64,000 nucleotides of DNA from Lates calcarifer (lineage: Eukaryota; Chordata; Actinopteri; Centropomidae). A model generated the notes under the pieces. It was not told the origin of the DNA and did no database searches. It was given only the letters and a program-made list of their open reading frames with translations. Below are positions 37,780 to 47,697 of this stretch, piece after piece; position 1 is the stretch's first letter, and each line of letters opens with the position of its first letter. Location: positions 14,012,543 through 14,076,542 of the forward strand of contig NC_066844.1 in the NCBI RefSeq assembly GCF_001640805.2, read 5' to 3'. The position numbers and the translations under genes are program-made.

Positions 37780-38135
37780 GCTCACTCGTTTCCGGCTTGG
37801 CGCTCCGTTGTTATGTAGCTGTTGCTATCTATAGTCTCTGGCTGCTTCGGGACGTCGGCGTGTGGAACCGACCGGTCAGTCGGGCACTCTCGGTTGTCTG
37901 CGCGTGACGTCACCGGCAGGGATCTGCTCCTCGGCTCTCTCCCAGCCATGCGGAGCTCAACGTGACTTTCCGCTGGGTACAGGCAGGTTTAACGGTATCA
38001 GTACAGCAGTCGGTATAAAAACAAAACAAAACGCGCTTCGCTACAGCGACAGTGTCATCCCGCCGCAGGTGCACGTGCCACACAGCAAATGGGTACAGTA
38101 TGAAATTACACCGTGTCCATACTGAGCGCGAGACA
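37780..38135. promoter_or_regulatory. Distal CpG-rich element with palindromic CRE and E-box
   Basis: A CpG-rich island about 1.4-1.7 kb before the bhlhe40 start codon. It contains a full cAMP-response element TGACGTCA (37905-37912), an E-box CACGTG (38072-38077) and an ETS-like TTTCCGGC at about 37790. CRE and E-box inputs fit the known cAMP and clock control of BHLHE40, but the element could also serve a separate non-coding transcript. Confidence 0.5.
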
Positions 38136-38313
38136 CATGCCAAGCGACTGAATGGGGAGAGTAGAAATGGTGCCTATAAAACACTGAAGTTAGTCGAACA
38201 ATTTTTTTTGTGCAACTTGTTTTTATTATTACATTATGATTTGTTTCATATGTAGACAGTGAAATCTCTTCATATACATACAGTATTTATAAAGGCCTTC
38301 ATGAAACTTCACT

Positions 38314-38316
<3 letters not shown>

Positions 38317-38400
<84 letters not shown>

Positions 38401-38402
38401 TA
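38317..38402 (+). repeat. Compound (CA)n-(TA)n-(GATA)n microsatellite
   Basis: CA repeats to about 38344, TA repeats to about 38368, then GATA repeats to about 38402, without interruption. Confidence 0.95.
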
Positions 38403-38519
38403 GGTAGTGAAGTATAGTGGTAATAGTAATAACTATTAACTATTACCTAGCTATATTCCAGTTATTGGTATACATACACACTCACACACATCCACGTGTG
38501 TATCCGTATGTCTATATAA

Positions 38520-38544
38520 ATTATTATTATTATTATTATTATTA

Positions 38545-38580
<36 letters not shown>

Positions 38581-38590
38581 GTAGTAGTAT
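38520..38590 (+). repeat. (ATT)n-(AGT)n trinucleotide repeat
   Basis: ATT units followed by AGT/TAG units with one or two interruptions. The Leu/Ile-rich frame on the opposite strand is made by this repeat. Confidence 0.9.
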
Positions 38591-39045
38591 TGGTTGTTCT
38601 GTTATTAACCTAATGAAACGACCTCTAGCTACAATATGTTCTAATATTACCATACGTCTGTGGTACAGGTCTGACTTTATTCTCACCTTTTACCACTTTT
38701 TCGAATCTCGTGTAAAATCACTGCATTTCCCTTTACTATACCTTTAGCAAATGACTGATACAGGATACTCAATAGTATAATATAATACATATATAAAATA
38801 AAAATATTTTCGTTATTGTCGTGTTTTCAGTCATCTTAGTTACAGTGTCACATAAAGTCTGCAATATTTGCAGTTTTGTAACTGATAACGAGAGAACTGT
38901 TGCTCTACTTTCTCTCTTGTAAACACGCTCGGCTCTGCAACACGTCTCTGCCCCGAGAGCCGGAGCATGGTGGTACACGGGACTCGGCCCTAGTGGAGCA
39001 GTACTACAGAAATGGGTTGTACTCGAGCAGCAGGGAAGGGGGAGG

Positions 39046-39108
39046 AGGAGGTGTGTGTGTGTGTGTGTGAGCGTGTGAGCGCGCGCGCGCGTGCGGCGCG
39101 GGGGGGGT
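39046..39108 (+). repeat. Alternating GT/GC tract (Z-DNA-prone) beside the bhlhe40 promoter
   Basis: GT repeats run into GAGCGTGTGAGCGCGCGCGC and a G run. Alternating purine-pyrimidine CG/TG steps are the classic Z-DNA-forming composition. It ends 24 bases before a CACGTG E-box. Confidence 0.75.
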
Positions 39109-39496
39109 GAGGAGTTGAAAGCGCCGTCCAACACGTGAGGCTCATGTGACGGAGTCGAGTCTGTGTCTCTTGTCGAGAGACGTGCCTGCAGTCACAGGGT
39201 TTATTTAACACGTAGTCAAAAACCCACCCAGCTCTCACACATTCAGCCGGGCGTGGAGCCTCCCTAGACATACTACCGAGTCCGGACCTGAGGGTGACAA
39301 CACTGCGCCGTGTCCAACTCCAACTCACAGCGGGAACGCACACACACACACACTGGATAACAGGAGATACTTTTTGATTTATTTTTTTTCTATTTTGTGT
39401 GATTTTTTTTCCGTTTTGAAGCGCGATTGCAGAGACACATTTGGAACGTTTTGAAGGCATTTTGAAGTCATTTATTGGGTTTTGCAGTTAAACGAC
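39109..39496 (+). promoter_or_regulatory. bhlhe40: bhlhe40 proximal promoter and 5' leader
   Basis: It contains E-box CACGTG (39132-39137), a CATGTG half-variant five bases later (39143-39148), a hypoxia-type ACGTG (39180-39184) and a TATA-like TTATTTAA near 39201. BHLHE40 is known to be driven by CLOCK-BMAL1 and its own product through E-boxes and by HIF-1. The transcription start is not determined from sequence. About 39230-39496 is likely leader. Confidence 0.5.
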
Positions 39497-39573
39497 ATGG
39501 AGAGGATTACCAGTGCGCAACCACCTCCCTGTGTACCAAAACACCCATCACTGGATATAGCTGACATGCCAGG
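39497..39573 (+). CDS. bhlhe40: bhlhe40 exon 1 (start codon)
   Basis: ATG at 39497 in context GACATGG. Encodes MERITSAQPPPCVPKHPSLD, IADMPG and leaves in phase 2 at GG|GTAAAA. Confidence 0.95.
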
Positions 39574-40102
39574 GTAAAAGGAATATATTTCTACTTTGTT
39601 ATAATCTATTCTTTTCTGCTCTGTTCTATTCTACCATATAAAGCACTTTATACTGAACCCTTATTAAACTTAAGACTAACCAATTTTGTCTTTTCTCCAA
39701 AGAATGGATTTTCCCATTTATGTGTACAAACCCAGAAGGGGCATGAAGCGTGGGGATGAAAGCAAGGTAAATGAAAGTTAAACTGCATCATATTCCTGCA
39801 TTTATCAGTTTTAAACTGAGCAACCTGGATTTCACTTACAACATTTCAACCCCTCTCCATACAGGAGACATACAAGTTGCCACACCGACTGATTGAAAAG
39901 AAAAGACGCGACCGAATCAACGAATGCATTGCCCAGCTGAAGGATTTGTTGCCAGAACATCTCAAGCTTACAGTGAGTATTATCTTCTACATATGGCATG
40001 TCTGTGAACGGCCAGGGATTCCAACACGGCACATGGTTTTGCAGTTTGCTTACACACTTTGGATTCAGTTTTGGATTTTAAGAACAGATTAACAAAAATT
40101 GA

Positions 40103-40158
<56 letters not shown>

Positions 40159-41488
40159 CATACATATGATATTGTAATTTTATTGTTTAAATCGTAGCAA
40201 TATTTAAAATTAAAATTCATTGTTGAACATTTTGTGTGCGTTCGTGGATTGCATGACTTCCCGGGTGTACGCGGCTTGTCCTCTGTTCAGCTGCAGAATG
40301 TGTTACATAAGAAAGATCAACATGCTTATCGAAGGTCTTCCTGTTTTAGACGCTGGGTCATTTGGAGAAAGCTGTGGTGCTGGAACTCACTCTCAAGCAT
40401 GTGAAAGCCCTTAGCGCTCTCCTGGAGCAACAGCAGCAGAAAATTATGGCACTACAGAAGGACCTGCAAATTAGTAAGTTTGTTGCCGTGATGTGGTGCA
40501 GACATGAAATACAAACAGATGTTTTACATCAGACATCAACAGACTGAGCCCTCCGCGGTCTGGTGCTGTTATCAGGACTTAGTGCAGTAAAACTGATTTA
40601 TAACCTTGTGTTTTTAAACTACCAGGCGATCATGGAGGTGACAGTGCCGAGAGCAGCGAGGAGATGTTCCGCTCTGGCTTTCACTTGTGTGCAAAAGAGG
40701 TCCTCCACTATCTGGCCAGCCAAGAAAGCAGCAGGGACCTGAGCCCTTCCCACGTCATAAGCCACATCCAAAAAGTAGCAGCTGAGGTCCTGCAGCATCG
40801 GAGCAGCCTACACCCAGAAGAGTCCATCCCTCGAGCTTCAGAGAAACTCAAGAAACCCGCTGGACAGCCCCCAAGGGCCTCTGAGGGCCCCGCTAAGAAC
40901 TGTGTTCCTGTTATTCAAAGGACTTACCCCCACGGGACGGGAGAGCAAAGCGGCAGTGACACGGACACTGACAGCGGGTACGGGGGAGAACACGACAAAC
41001 GCGATCCCAAAGCCCCGTGGTCAGAAAGCCACGCGAGGGAGGGGGGGCTCAAGCATGCAGCGCCTGAGCCCGTGGCCGGCGCAATCAAGCAGGAGGGTGA
41101 CGAGCCTCAGGCCAAAAAGTCGAGGTCTGACTCCTCAGAGGACGAGATTCTCTCCAGTCATGTGGCAGGAGGCCCTGGCAGCTATATGAGCTTCTCACCC
41201 AACCAGCCCCCATTTTGCCTCCCCTTCTACCTCATACCCCCCGCGGCTGCAGCAGCAGCAGCGTATCTGCCCATGCTGGAGAAATGCTGGTACCCCGGGG
41301 GCATGCCAGTTATGTACCCAGGCATGAGCAGCTCCACAGTGGGCTTGCCCCCAGAGACACTTCCCTCATCCCTGGTGATGTCCCCAAGGGCAGGGTCTCC
41401 AGTCCCCCACCATATCGCTATGGACTCCCCTGCTCTTCACAAAGCTTTAAAGCAGGTCCCCCCTTTGAACTTGGAAACCAAAGACTAA
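39497..41488 (+). CDS. bhlhe40: Class E bHLH protein 40 (DEC1/Stra13), complete, five exons
   Basis: A nuclear E-box-binding repressor in circadian, hypoxic and immune control. Exons: 39497-39573, 39703-39766, 39865-39972, 40350-40473 and 40626-41488. Phases agree, giving 411 aa (human about 412). The start MERITSAQPPP matches the family. Basic region PHRLIEKKRRDRINE is at residues 53-67, the two helices run to about 105, and the Orange domain (MFRSGFHLCAKEVLHYLA...) spans about 138-172. IKQE at 278-281 matches the known SUMO site K279. GEQSGSDTDTDSGYGGE and the end PPLNLETKD are conserved. A run of seven Ala replaces a short SATA-like segment before YLPMLEKCWYP. All splice sites are GT-AG. 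BHLHE41 is excluded because its tail differs and because of the itpr1/arl8b neighbours. Confidence 0.97.
39703..39766 (+). CDS. bhlhe40: bhlhe40 exon 2
   Basis: Encodes MDFPIYVYKPRRGMKRGDES K, upstream of the bHLH. YVYKPRRGMKR parallels the YQVYKSRRGIKR segment of the mammalian protein. Acceptor CTCCAAAG, donor AAG|GTAAAT. Confidence 0.93.
39865..39972 (+). CDS. bhlhe40: bhlhe40 exon 3 (basic region, helix 1)
   Basis: ETYKLPHRLIEKKRRDRINE then CIAQLKDLLPEHLKLT. Identical in pattern to mammalian DEC1, including the Pro in the basic region. Confidence 0.98.
40109..40154 (+). repeat. (TA)n microsatellite in bhlhe40 intron 3
   Basis: About 23 TA units followed by CATACATACATA. Confidence 0.95.
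40350..40473 (+). CDS. bhlhe40: bhlhe40 exon 4 (helix 2)
   Basis: TLGHLEKAVVLELTLKHVKA then LLEQQQQKIMALQKDLQI. The second helix and a glutamine run lead toward the Orange domain. Phase 1 exit. Confidence 0.97.
40626..41488 (+). CDS. bhlhe40: bhlhe40 exon 5 (Orange domain to stop)
   Basis: Begins after CTACCAG with SDHGGDSAESSEEMFRSGFH and runs open for 287 codons to TAA at 41486-41488. It is GC-rich compared with surrounding DNA. Confidence 0.98.
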
Positions 41489-42810
41489 ACCGATGTTTTT
41501 CTGTTGGAACCTTTCCCTCGAATGTTGAACGGGGTTAAACGGTTGGCCCACTGAAAAGACTTTAAACAAACGCACTGGTGTCCCTTCAAACCACAGCCAT
41601 TGTTTGGCCCATCAAAACACTGACCCCAGCAAAGAGCCCCAAATGGTCAGCACTGTATATCACCAGCCTCTCACAGATTGAAACGGGACTTTTAAGGGGA
41701 GCCTGCAATGCCCGTGCAAAGGCTCATATATTCACCTGTTGCATGGCTCTGAAACACTGTGAAGATGGTTAGGTTAAAGGCAATGAGTGCTCAAGAGATG
41801 GCAAAAGTGTTTTTTTTTTTTTTGTTTGTTTGTTTGTTTTTTTTTTTAAGCAAGGTTCGCCCTCTCCGCGCTCATTGTTGAATGTCAGAGGTGAAGCCAG
41901 AATGTAAGGCACAGATTCCCACCTGCCACCCCGCACCCCCCAAAAAAAATATTTGGACCTATTTTTTGCACACACACCAGTCTGTAATGAATGTAAAGAT
42001 TGAACAAAACCCCCTTGTAGATGCTGCTTGAATTATTATTACCTGCTGTAGATCTGTGAATGGAGGATGTGTTTGTCACTCCTGTAACTGCAACAAAACA
42101 TTGTTTTAGACTAGAATGTTACCAAAAAGACAAACGTCTGGGCCGTGTTGACCAGGCACATCACAAAAGACATTGCTCCTTTCACCCTTCAGTGTTCATA
42201 ATTTTCAAAAAATTCAGGGCGTTGTCAGTGTACGAGGTGTGTCACTCATATCTGTTGAGGAGTGATGTGGCCATACGTGCTTTTACGATTTAATTTGTGA
42301 GTCATGACTGTTTTGTGCATCTAGATGGAGACCCTGTGAAGTAATGTCTTGTAATAATTTTTGTTTATACTACTCATACATCTCTATTTTTGATAAGTGA
42401 CCCGCTGAAGTGTATTTGCATCGCTACCAGAAGACGGGCGAGGTAGTCTTTAGCTGTATGCCGGTAGAACGTGTACAGTACATAGCGTCGTGCTCAGCCA
42501 GATTTGCATCTTACCCACAAATTCCCGGTCAAGTTAAGACCAAGATCTTAGCTCATGCTGTTGCCTTTACTCGTTTAATGCGGACACAACGATGGCAGGT
42601 GTTTAAATGTATTTGCTTTAAATGTTGTGTCTGTGGCAAAGAGAGTGAATGTAAAGTTCAAACAAAAATAATAGTTTTGTATAGAAAGAGGTACATGGGA
42701 TTTTTATTTTGAAATGTAACACAATGTTGTTTGTTGTACATATTTTGTATATAAAGTATTATTGATATATATTAAAATATTAATAAAGCTTTTCCCCCCG
42801 TGGAATTTGT
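41489..42810 (+). other. bhlhe40: bhlhe40 3' UTR
   Basis: Contains T-rich runs (41810-41846) and many AT-rich stretches. AATAAA at 42782-42787, with ATTAAA just before it and a C/GT-rich stretch after it, is the likely polyadenylation signal. Confidence 0.7.
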
Positions 42811-44321
42811 GTTTCACTGCCTGATGGCTTAAACGTGTTGTAGCCAGCCAACCTGACAGTTCCTCATAACAACACATACTTACATAACACTTACATAACC
42901 CATAAAGCAGCAGAGCCTCTGTAAATCAATAGCATGTCTTACATTACAGGCTGTAAACATGTCAAATTCTAAAGCATTTCCAAGGAACTATGTGTAGTAA
43001 ACTTGCTCAATGCTCAAATTATGAATTTATTTTATTTATCTTTTATCAGTGCCACCTTTAGCTCATCACAACTGGGGTAATCACAAACATGATTTTGTTT
43101 ACTAAATACTGTCATAAAAATAAGATACACTGATGAAATATAATCCACAATATTACCAGATTTTTTTTTTTTTTTTTTTTTTTAAGATGTAGAAATATAC
43201 TATTGTGGTTTGGTATTTTCTCTCCTATACATTACAGTAACTGTAACAATATGAGCAGAAAACGTGTCTGAGGACACAACATTGGATGGAAATGGTACTT
43301 GAGGTTGTGGAGGCAAGTCTCTGATTTACTTTCATATTTAATGATATGAGCGATCAGTCTCCTCCAACTCTCTGCTGCTTGTTTGGGCTCTGTTTCCTGG
43401 GTGGTAACACTGCTGTAGTTGCAGTAATAGTGAGAATAAAAAGGCCTCTGTCATGCACTGCTTATCACCCACAGTCCCTCCCTGAGAAAGGTGGGAATAG
43501 CAGTTTTTCTTTTCTTGTAATCATTACAGCATTTTGCTGATTAGTGGAATATTTCGAACACGGTATCTTGAGATTTTATTTTGACAGGACTGCTGACAGT
43601 ACCACTGGACTTGAAAATGCAGCACTGGCTCCATCTTGTGGCATTGCACTGCACTAGCTACCATTTTCACACCAACGAGAAACTGGTAAATAAGACTACA
43701 ACTGATATGATGTTGCCTTCAGGGACCATAACTGAGAGGATGTCATTGACAATCTTGTTGATGACATCAATGCGAAACCTCTCATCAGTAATATCATGCT
43801 TTTTCACTATGTTTTTAGTCAATGCCCAGCATGTTTAATAGAGTTTCATAGAGTTTTGGGACAGTATAAATAATAGCAGGTCAAAAATATAATGGCAAAC
43901 ACCTATAAATAGTACAGTGCATAGGTGCTTTTTGTCAAGATATAATAATAAAAGCCCAGGTGGCAGGCATTGCGTTTACAGTCTTATAAGCAAAGTACAA
44001 ATGGTGGATCCATAATTAGCCAAGGAGAATACTTGCAAGTGTTGAAGCTACTGTGGGATTGGAGAATGGAGAATTGAAACACCACACACCAAACAGACAA
44101 AGTTAGCAGTTTGCTGGTGAACATTTAGCAGCTCTATGTCGAACCTGGCCAGAGCTAAAAGAAAAGTGATTATTGGACAGAGACTCTGAACTGATGCTAA
44201 TCTTTCTTATATTTGCTGGATGTATAAATAAGCCATTATTCAGCAAGTTGATGGGTCTATAAACATTATGCTGTAAAAACATGCCAATGCAATATTTACA
44301 GCTTGTTTCTAATGCCCACAG

Positions 44322-45025
44322 GTCACCAAAAACTGGCTAAATCCAACATGAGCACAATGACTTCTGACATGATCAGTGAAGCTGCTGCGTCCAGAGAAGA
44401 ACCCATAGGTAAAGGACATGAAGCCAGTCAAACCCACTGTGTTGAGTTCCAGGTCTTGTAAAATCACTAGTCTTGGTATACCTAATAGTGGGAATCATTA
44501 TCCTAAATTTTCATCCTGGCAGTGTTGATATCACATACACTAACCATTAAACTACACACAACTGTAATTTGAATTAATCTCTTCATTCATATTGTTTGTT
44601 TTCCTCATCTGCACTTGGTTCACAATCTTATCTGACTGTATCTTCTACCAACTGACAGGATGTGGCCTTGCTGGAGCCTCAGTGCTAAAGTGGCAACCCT
44701 AATGGCTCTTGCAGAAAACAGTGACACCAGTGTAAAAGAGGAATCAAAAGACTGGCTTCCAAGAAAGTGCCAACCCCAGATAAGAGATAGCATATATAAA
44801 AGCATGACCTTGTTATTGAGAAGCTGCCCAATAAACATCTAACTTTGAATCTGGGTGTCACAAAGGGCATAACAGCTGGGATTACTGTGGAACTTATGTG
44901 CATAGACATAGCTTCCATGGTAACTGTTGCTGAGAACAGTGTCTGCACTGTGAGTGAGGCAGCAGGGAGAATTATCATGACTGAAAGGCTGATTTCCTAT
45001 AGGGCTCAAAATACTTATTGAGCAC
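44322..45025 (+). pseudogene. Exon-like coding remnants, unrecognised
   Basis: A 28-codon open block (44322-44408, GHQKLAKSNMSTMTSDMISE...) is bounded by CCCACAG and TAG|GTAAAG. About 400 bases on, one frame reads KLPNKHLTLNLGVTKGITAG then ELMCIDIASMVTVAENSVCT and SEAAGRIIMTERLISYRAQN before a stop at about 45020. The blocks look protein-like in composition but do not join in one frame and I cannot name a family. It could be a decayed gene, a transposon fragment or chance. Confidence 0.3.
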
Positions 45026-45520
45026 TCTTCAAAGAAAGAGATGACGTTAAGAGGAAGGCTGAAAAACATCCATTCATTCAGAAACATTGAGGATTAGCTA
45101 AGGACAAGAATCTTTCATAAAAACCTGATGCAGGGGCTCCTGTCAATACCTCAACACAAGTTCAATATCAGACAAACAGCCTGTTCAACCAACAGCTTTT
45201 CTTCCTGGATTTATTGATTTGAGAAAGACAAAATAATCATGTCTAAAAGTATCTAATGTAACAATTTGCAAAAGCTGTGAATAGTTATTTGTAAGGACAA
45301 ATACTTTTAAACATTGTATTGCACAAAATGAGCTTTTCAAGTTCATGAATGATTACAGCACACATTCATGCATTTGTTTTAAGGACTTAAAAGTCATGTT
45401 GCATCCTCCCAAAAAATTAACATTTCTGGGATCTACTTATTATTCCAAACTATTCACATTTTCCAGTCATCAAACTCAGAATGATCAGCTGCAGCCTCAT
45501 GTTACATGAGACTTTCAGTT

Positions 45521-45544
45521 GTGTGTGTGTGTGTGTGTGTGTGT
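45521..45544 (+). repeat. (GT)n microsatellite
   Basis: A short pure GT run in the spacer between bhlhe40 and naaa. Confidence 0.85.
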
Positions 45545-45974
45545 CCTCATGAGGAGCAACAGCTGGATACTAAAGCCCTCAAGGATCACAACACTCTCAA
45601 TGATCTGTGCATTTCATTAACATAAAGCATCATGAAGAGGAGCTTATAACATTTTATTTCTGAGGTGCTTATTGTGCATAGAAACTTTTCATTTTGACCT
45701 TCGACAACACCATCTCTAAACAGCCTGCAGATATTTGCCACTAACTGGCTCTATAACTGGTTCAGCTGCATTTTATTCAAACTGCTGGTGGTTTCAGCAG
45801 TGGGTTGGGTGGCGCAGGGTCACAGCAGGCAATGTTCACGGCAACACTCAGGGAATGAAGGTCATCTGCCCAACTTTTATTTGTCCTATTTCTAGTTTAT
45901 TAGTTGTAGTTACTTCTAGTGTTATTATTAATACCATGAACCATCATGGAGGGGCAATCCCCTGCACTGCATGT

Positions 45975-46430
45975 ATCATGGATGGATAGAGGAAGTGGCT
46001 GATATCAAGAAATACTACCAGTGGCTGGAAAAGCCTGGACTGAAAGACAGTACAGAGGCATTAATCATGGCAGCACAAGAACAGGCAGCACTTAGTACAA
46101 GATCAATAGAGGCTGGGGTCTACTGCACCGGACAAGACCCCAGGTGCAGGGTGTGCAAAGCTGCCCCTGAGACAACTCAGCACATAACAGCAGGGTGTAA
46201 GATTCAGGCAGGAACAGTGTACACGGAACGTCATAACAAAGTGGCTGGCACAGTGTACAGAAATATCTGTGCTGAGTATTTGCTGGAAGTCCGAAGGTCA
46301 GAATGGAAGACAGCACTAAGGTATTGGAGAATGACCGAACTAAGATCCTGCAGAACTTCCAGATCCAGACTGACAAGCTGGTGATGGCTAACCAGCTGGA
46401 CATTATGTTGGTCAACAAACAATACAATCC
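45975..46430 (+). mobile_element. LINE relic, C-terminal zinc-knuckle and restriction-like endonuclease region
   Basis: The frame LEKPGLKDSTEALIMAAQEQ, STRSIEAGVYCTGQDPRC and VCKAAPETTQHITAGC carries a CX2CX8HX4C knuckle. It is followed by the NFQIQTDKLVMANQLDIMLV region, where the related elements have the PD...D endonuclease motif. This architecture belongs to LINEs with a restriction-like endonuclease (R2/R4/Dong/Rex6 types). I recall close relatives in many fish genomes. The copy is 5'-truncated, frameshifted near 46320, and has Asn in place of a catalytic Asp, so it is inactive. Confidence 0.75.
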
Positions 46431-46529
46431 ACATTATTGTCTATATTTGATTTTTGTCTTTTTCAATAACTGAATGGAGTGAATAAATCACAAAACAGCA
46501 AACAGTGATGTCTTACATGTCAGTGTTGT

Positions 46530-46543
46530 CCAGCAGAGGGCAC
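46530..46543 (+). promoter_or_regulatory. CTCF-like motif, plus orientation
   Basis: CCAGCAGAGGGCAC differs from the vertebrate CTCF core only at tolerated positions. It lies about 1 kb before naaa. Confidence 0.45.
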
Positions 46544-46813
46544 ACCTGCCAAAATACAAAGTGATGCCAGAAATTTTCATGATGAAGTGAGAGGGAGCTT
46601 TCTACACTCTACTGATTTCAAGGCCCGTGTTAAAGATAGCCCACTCGTGATTTGACTCCATCTTTGCATGATAACCAGGGCAGGACATCAACAACTGTGA
46701 CATGTGATAACAAGTCCACACCAAACCAAAGAGTTCCTCTTTCAACTTTCAGTTCCTGTGATTCCAGTAACTGACTTCCTGTATCATTCTAGGAGGGTAG
46801 GCACAGATCCAAC

Positions 46814-46818
<5 letters not shown>

Positions 46819-46851
<33 letters not shown>
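46819..46851 (+). repeat. Long poly-T run
   Basis: More than 30 consecutive T residues. It may be the poly-A tail of a minus-strand retroposon, but no element was recognised beside it. Confidence 0.85.
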
Positions 46852-46852
<1 letters not shown>

Positions 46853-47521
46853 TCTGCACCTTATTCTCATTCTGTTATCAAATAAGTTCCACAAGTGAAG
46901 CACTAAAAGTACAATATTGATTAAATACTGACACTACTTAAAATAATAAGAATAAGAATAAGAACTACTGCACATGTACAGTTTTGAGGTAGGTTACTTG
47001 TACTACTACTTCTACTTGTCAACTCCACTACATTTTAGAGTGAACGACTGCACTTCTACCATTATTTAGCAACTATTTACTCTATATGCATATACATATG
47101 CAAATAGGAAATGGGGCTATTCTGCATACTGTGCTTTTGCTTCTCACACTTTTGGTGGATGTGCTGGTATTGGCTCCGTAGTTCTACTACTCTACAGGAA
47201 TTTTTCATAGTTTGTTTTCATAGTATTTTCATGATGTGAAGTTGTTTCACCTTGGAAATGCTCTGGATACTTATTCCATGGTTGTATTATTATCATTATC
47301 ATTAGTAGTGGTGGTGGTAGTAGTAGTATAGAGGAAGTTATAAGGAATTGATCTGTTCCGCTAGAAGTTTGTGAAGTGACCAGGGTACTTATCGGCTTTT
47401 ATTCTGAAAATCTTGGAGCGGAAGCCTCGCTTTTGTACTTTGTCTGCAACTAACTGGAGCACAGAGGAATTTCGCCGTCATTGCCGTCTGGCAGCGGGTG
47501 TCACGGGCTGGACCGGCTAAG

Positions 47522-47697
47522 ATGGTGGGATCTGCGGTTCTGCTGCTCGGACTCGTACCGGTGGTGTTGTGCCAGGCAGAGTTCGCCCCACCCACAGTAA
47601 ATATCAGCCTGGATGTTGATCCAGAAGTGCGATGGATGCCTCTGCTCGAAGTGTTTGACGTAGACTACCTTAAGAAAGCTGCCGCAGAGGTCATTGA
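47522..47697 (+). CDS. naaa: naaa exon 1 (signal peptide)
   Basis: ATG at 47522 (context AAGATGG) was chosen over an upstream in-frame GTG because it opens directly into a hydrophobic signal peptide. Continues [20 protein letters not shown] and leaves in phase 2 at GA|GTAAGT. Confidence 0.93.

Larger units (their letters stand above)
36516..39200. other. Intergenic spacer itpr1-bhlhe40 with CpG-rich patches
   Basis: The first 1.2 kb is plain AT-rich DNA. From about 37780 the sequence becomes CpG-rich (37780-38130), then passes through compound microsatellites (38317-38590), and is CpG-rich again from about 38930 into the bhlhe40 leader. No protein-coding exon was recognised. Confidence 0.6.
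42811..47380. other. Intergenic spacer bhlhe40-naaa
   Basis: It holds a T-run (43160-43183), CTCF-like motifs (43631-43641 minus, 46530-46543 plus), an exon-like stretch of unknown origin (44322-45025), a (GT)n run (45521-45544), a LINE relic (45975-46430) and a long T-run (46819-46851). No intact gene was found. Confidence 0.6.

Noticed and set aside
37862..38125. Open frame in the distal CpG-rich element
   Set aside because: It begins at GTG, has no recognisable domain and no splice context. CpG-rich DNA is often open by chance.
38990..39460. 156-codon open frame on the minus strand opposite the bhlhe40 leader
   Set aside because: It owes its length to the GC/GT-rich repeat and T-rich leader. 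The product is His/Thr and Arg/Ser low-complexity with no domain, and no splice or start support.
44685..45087. Minus-strand hydrophobic open frames opposite the exon-like stretch
   Set aside because: The plus-strand reading has better exon-like boundaries. The minus frames overlap each other and show no domain.
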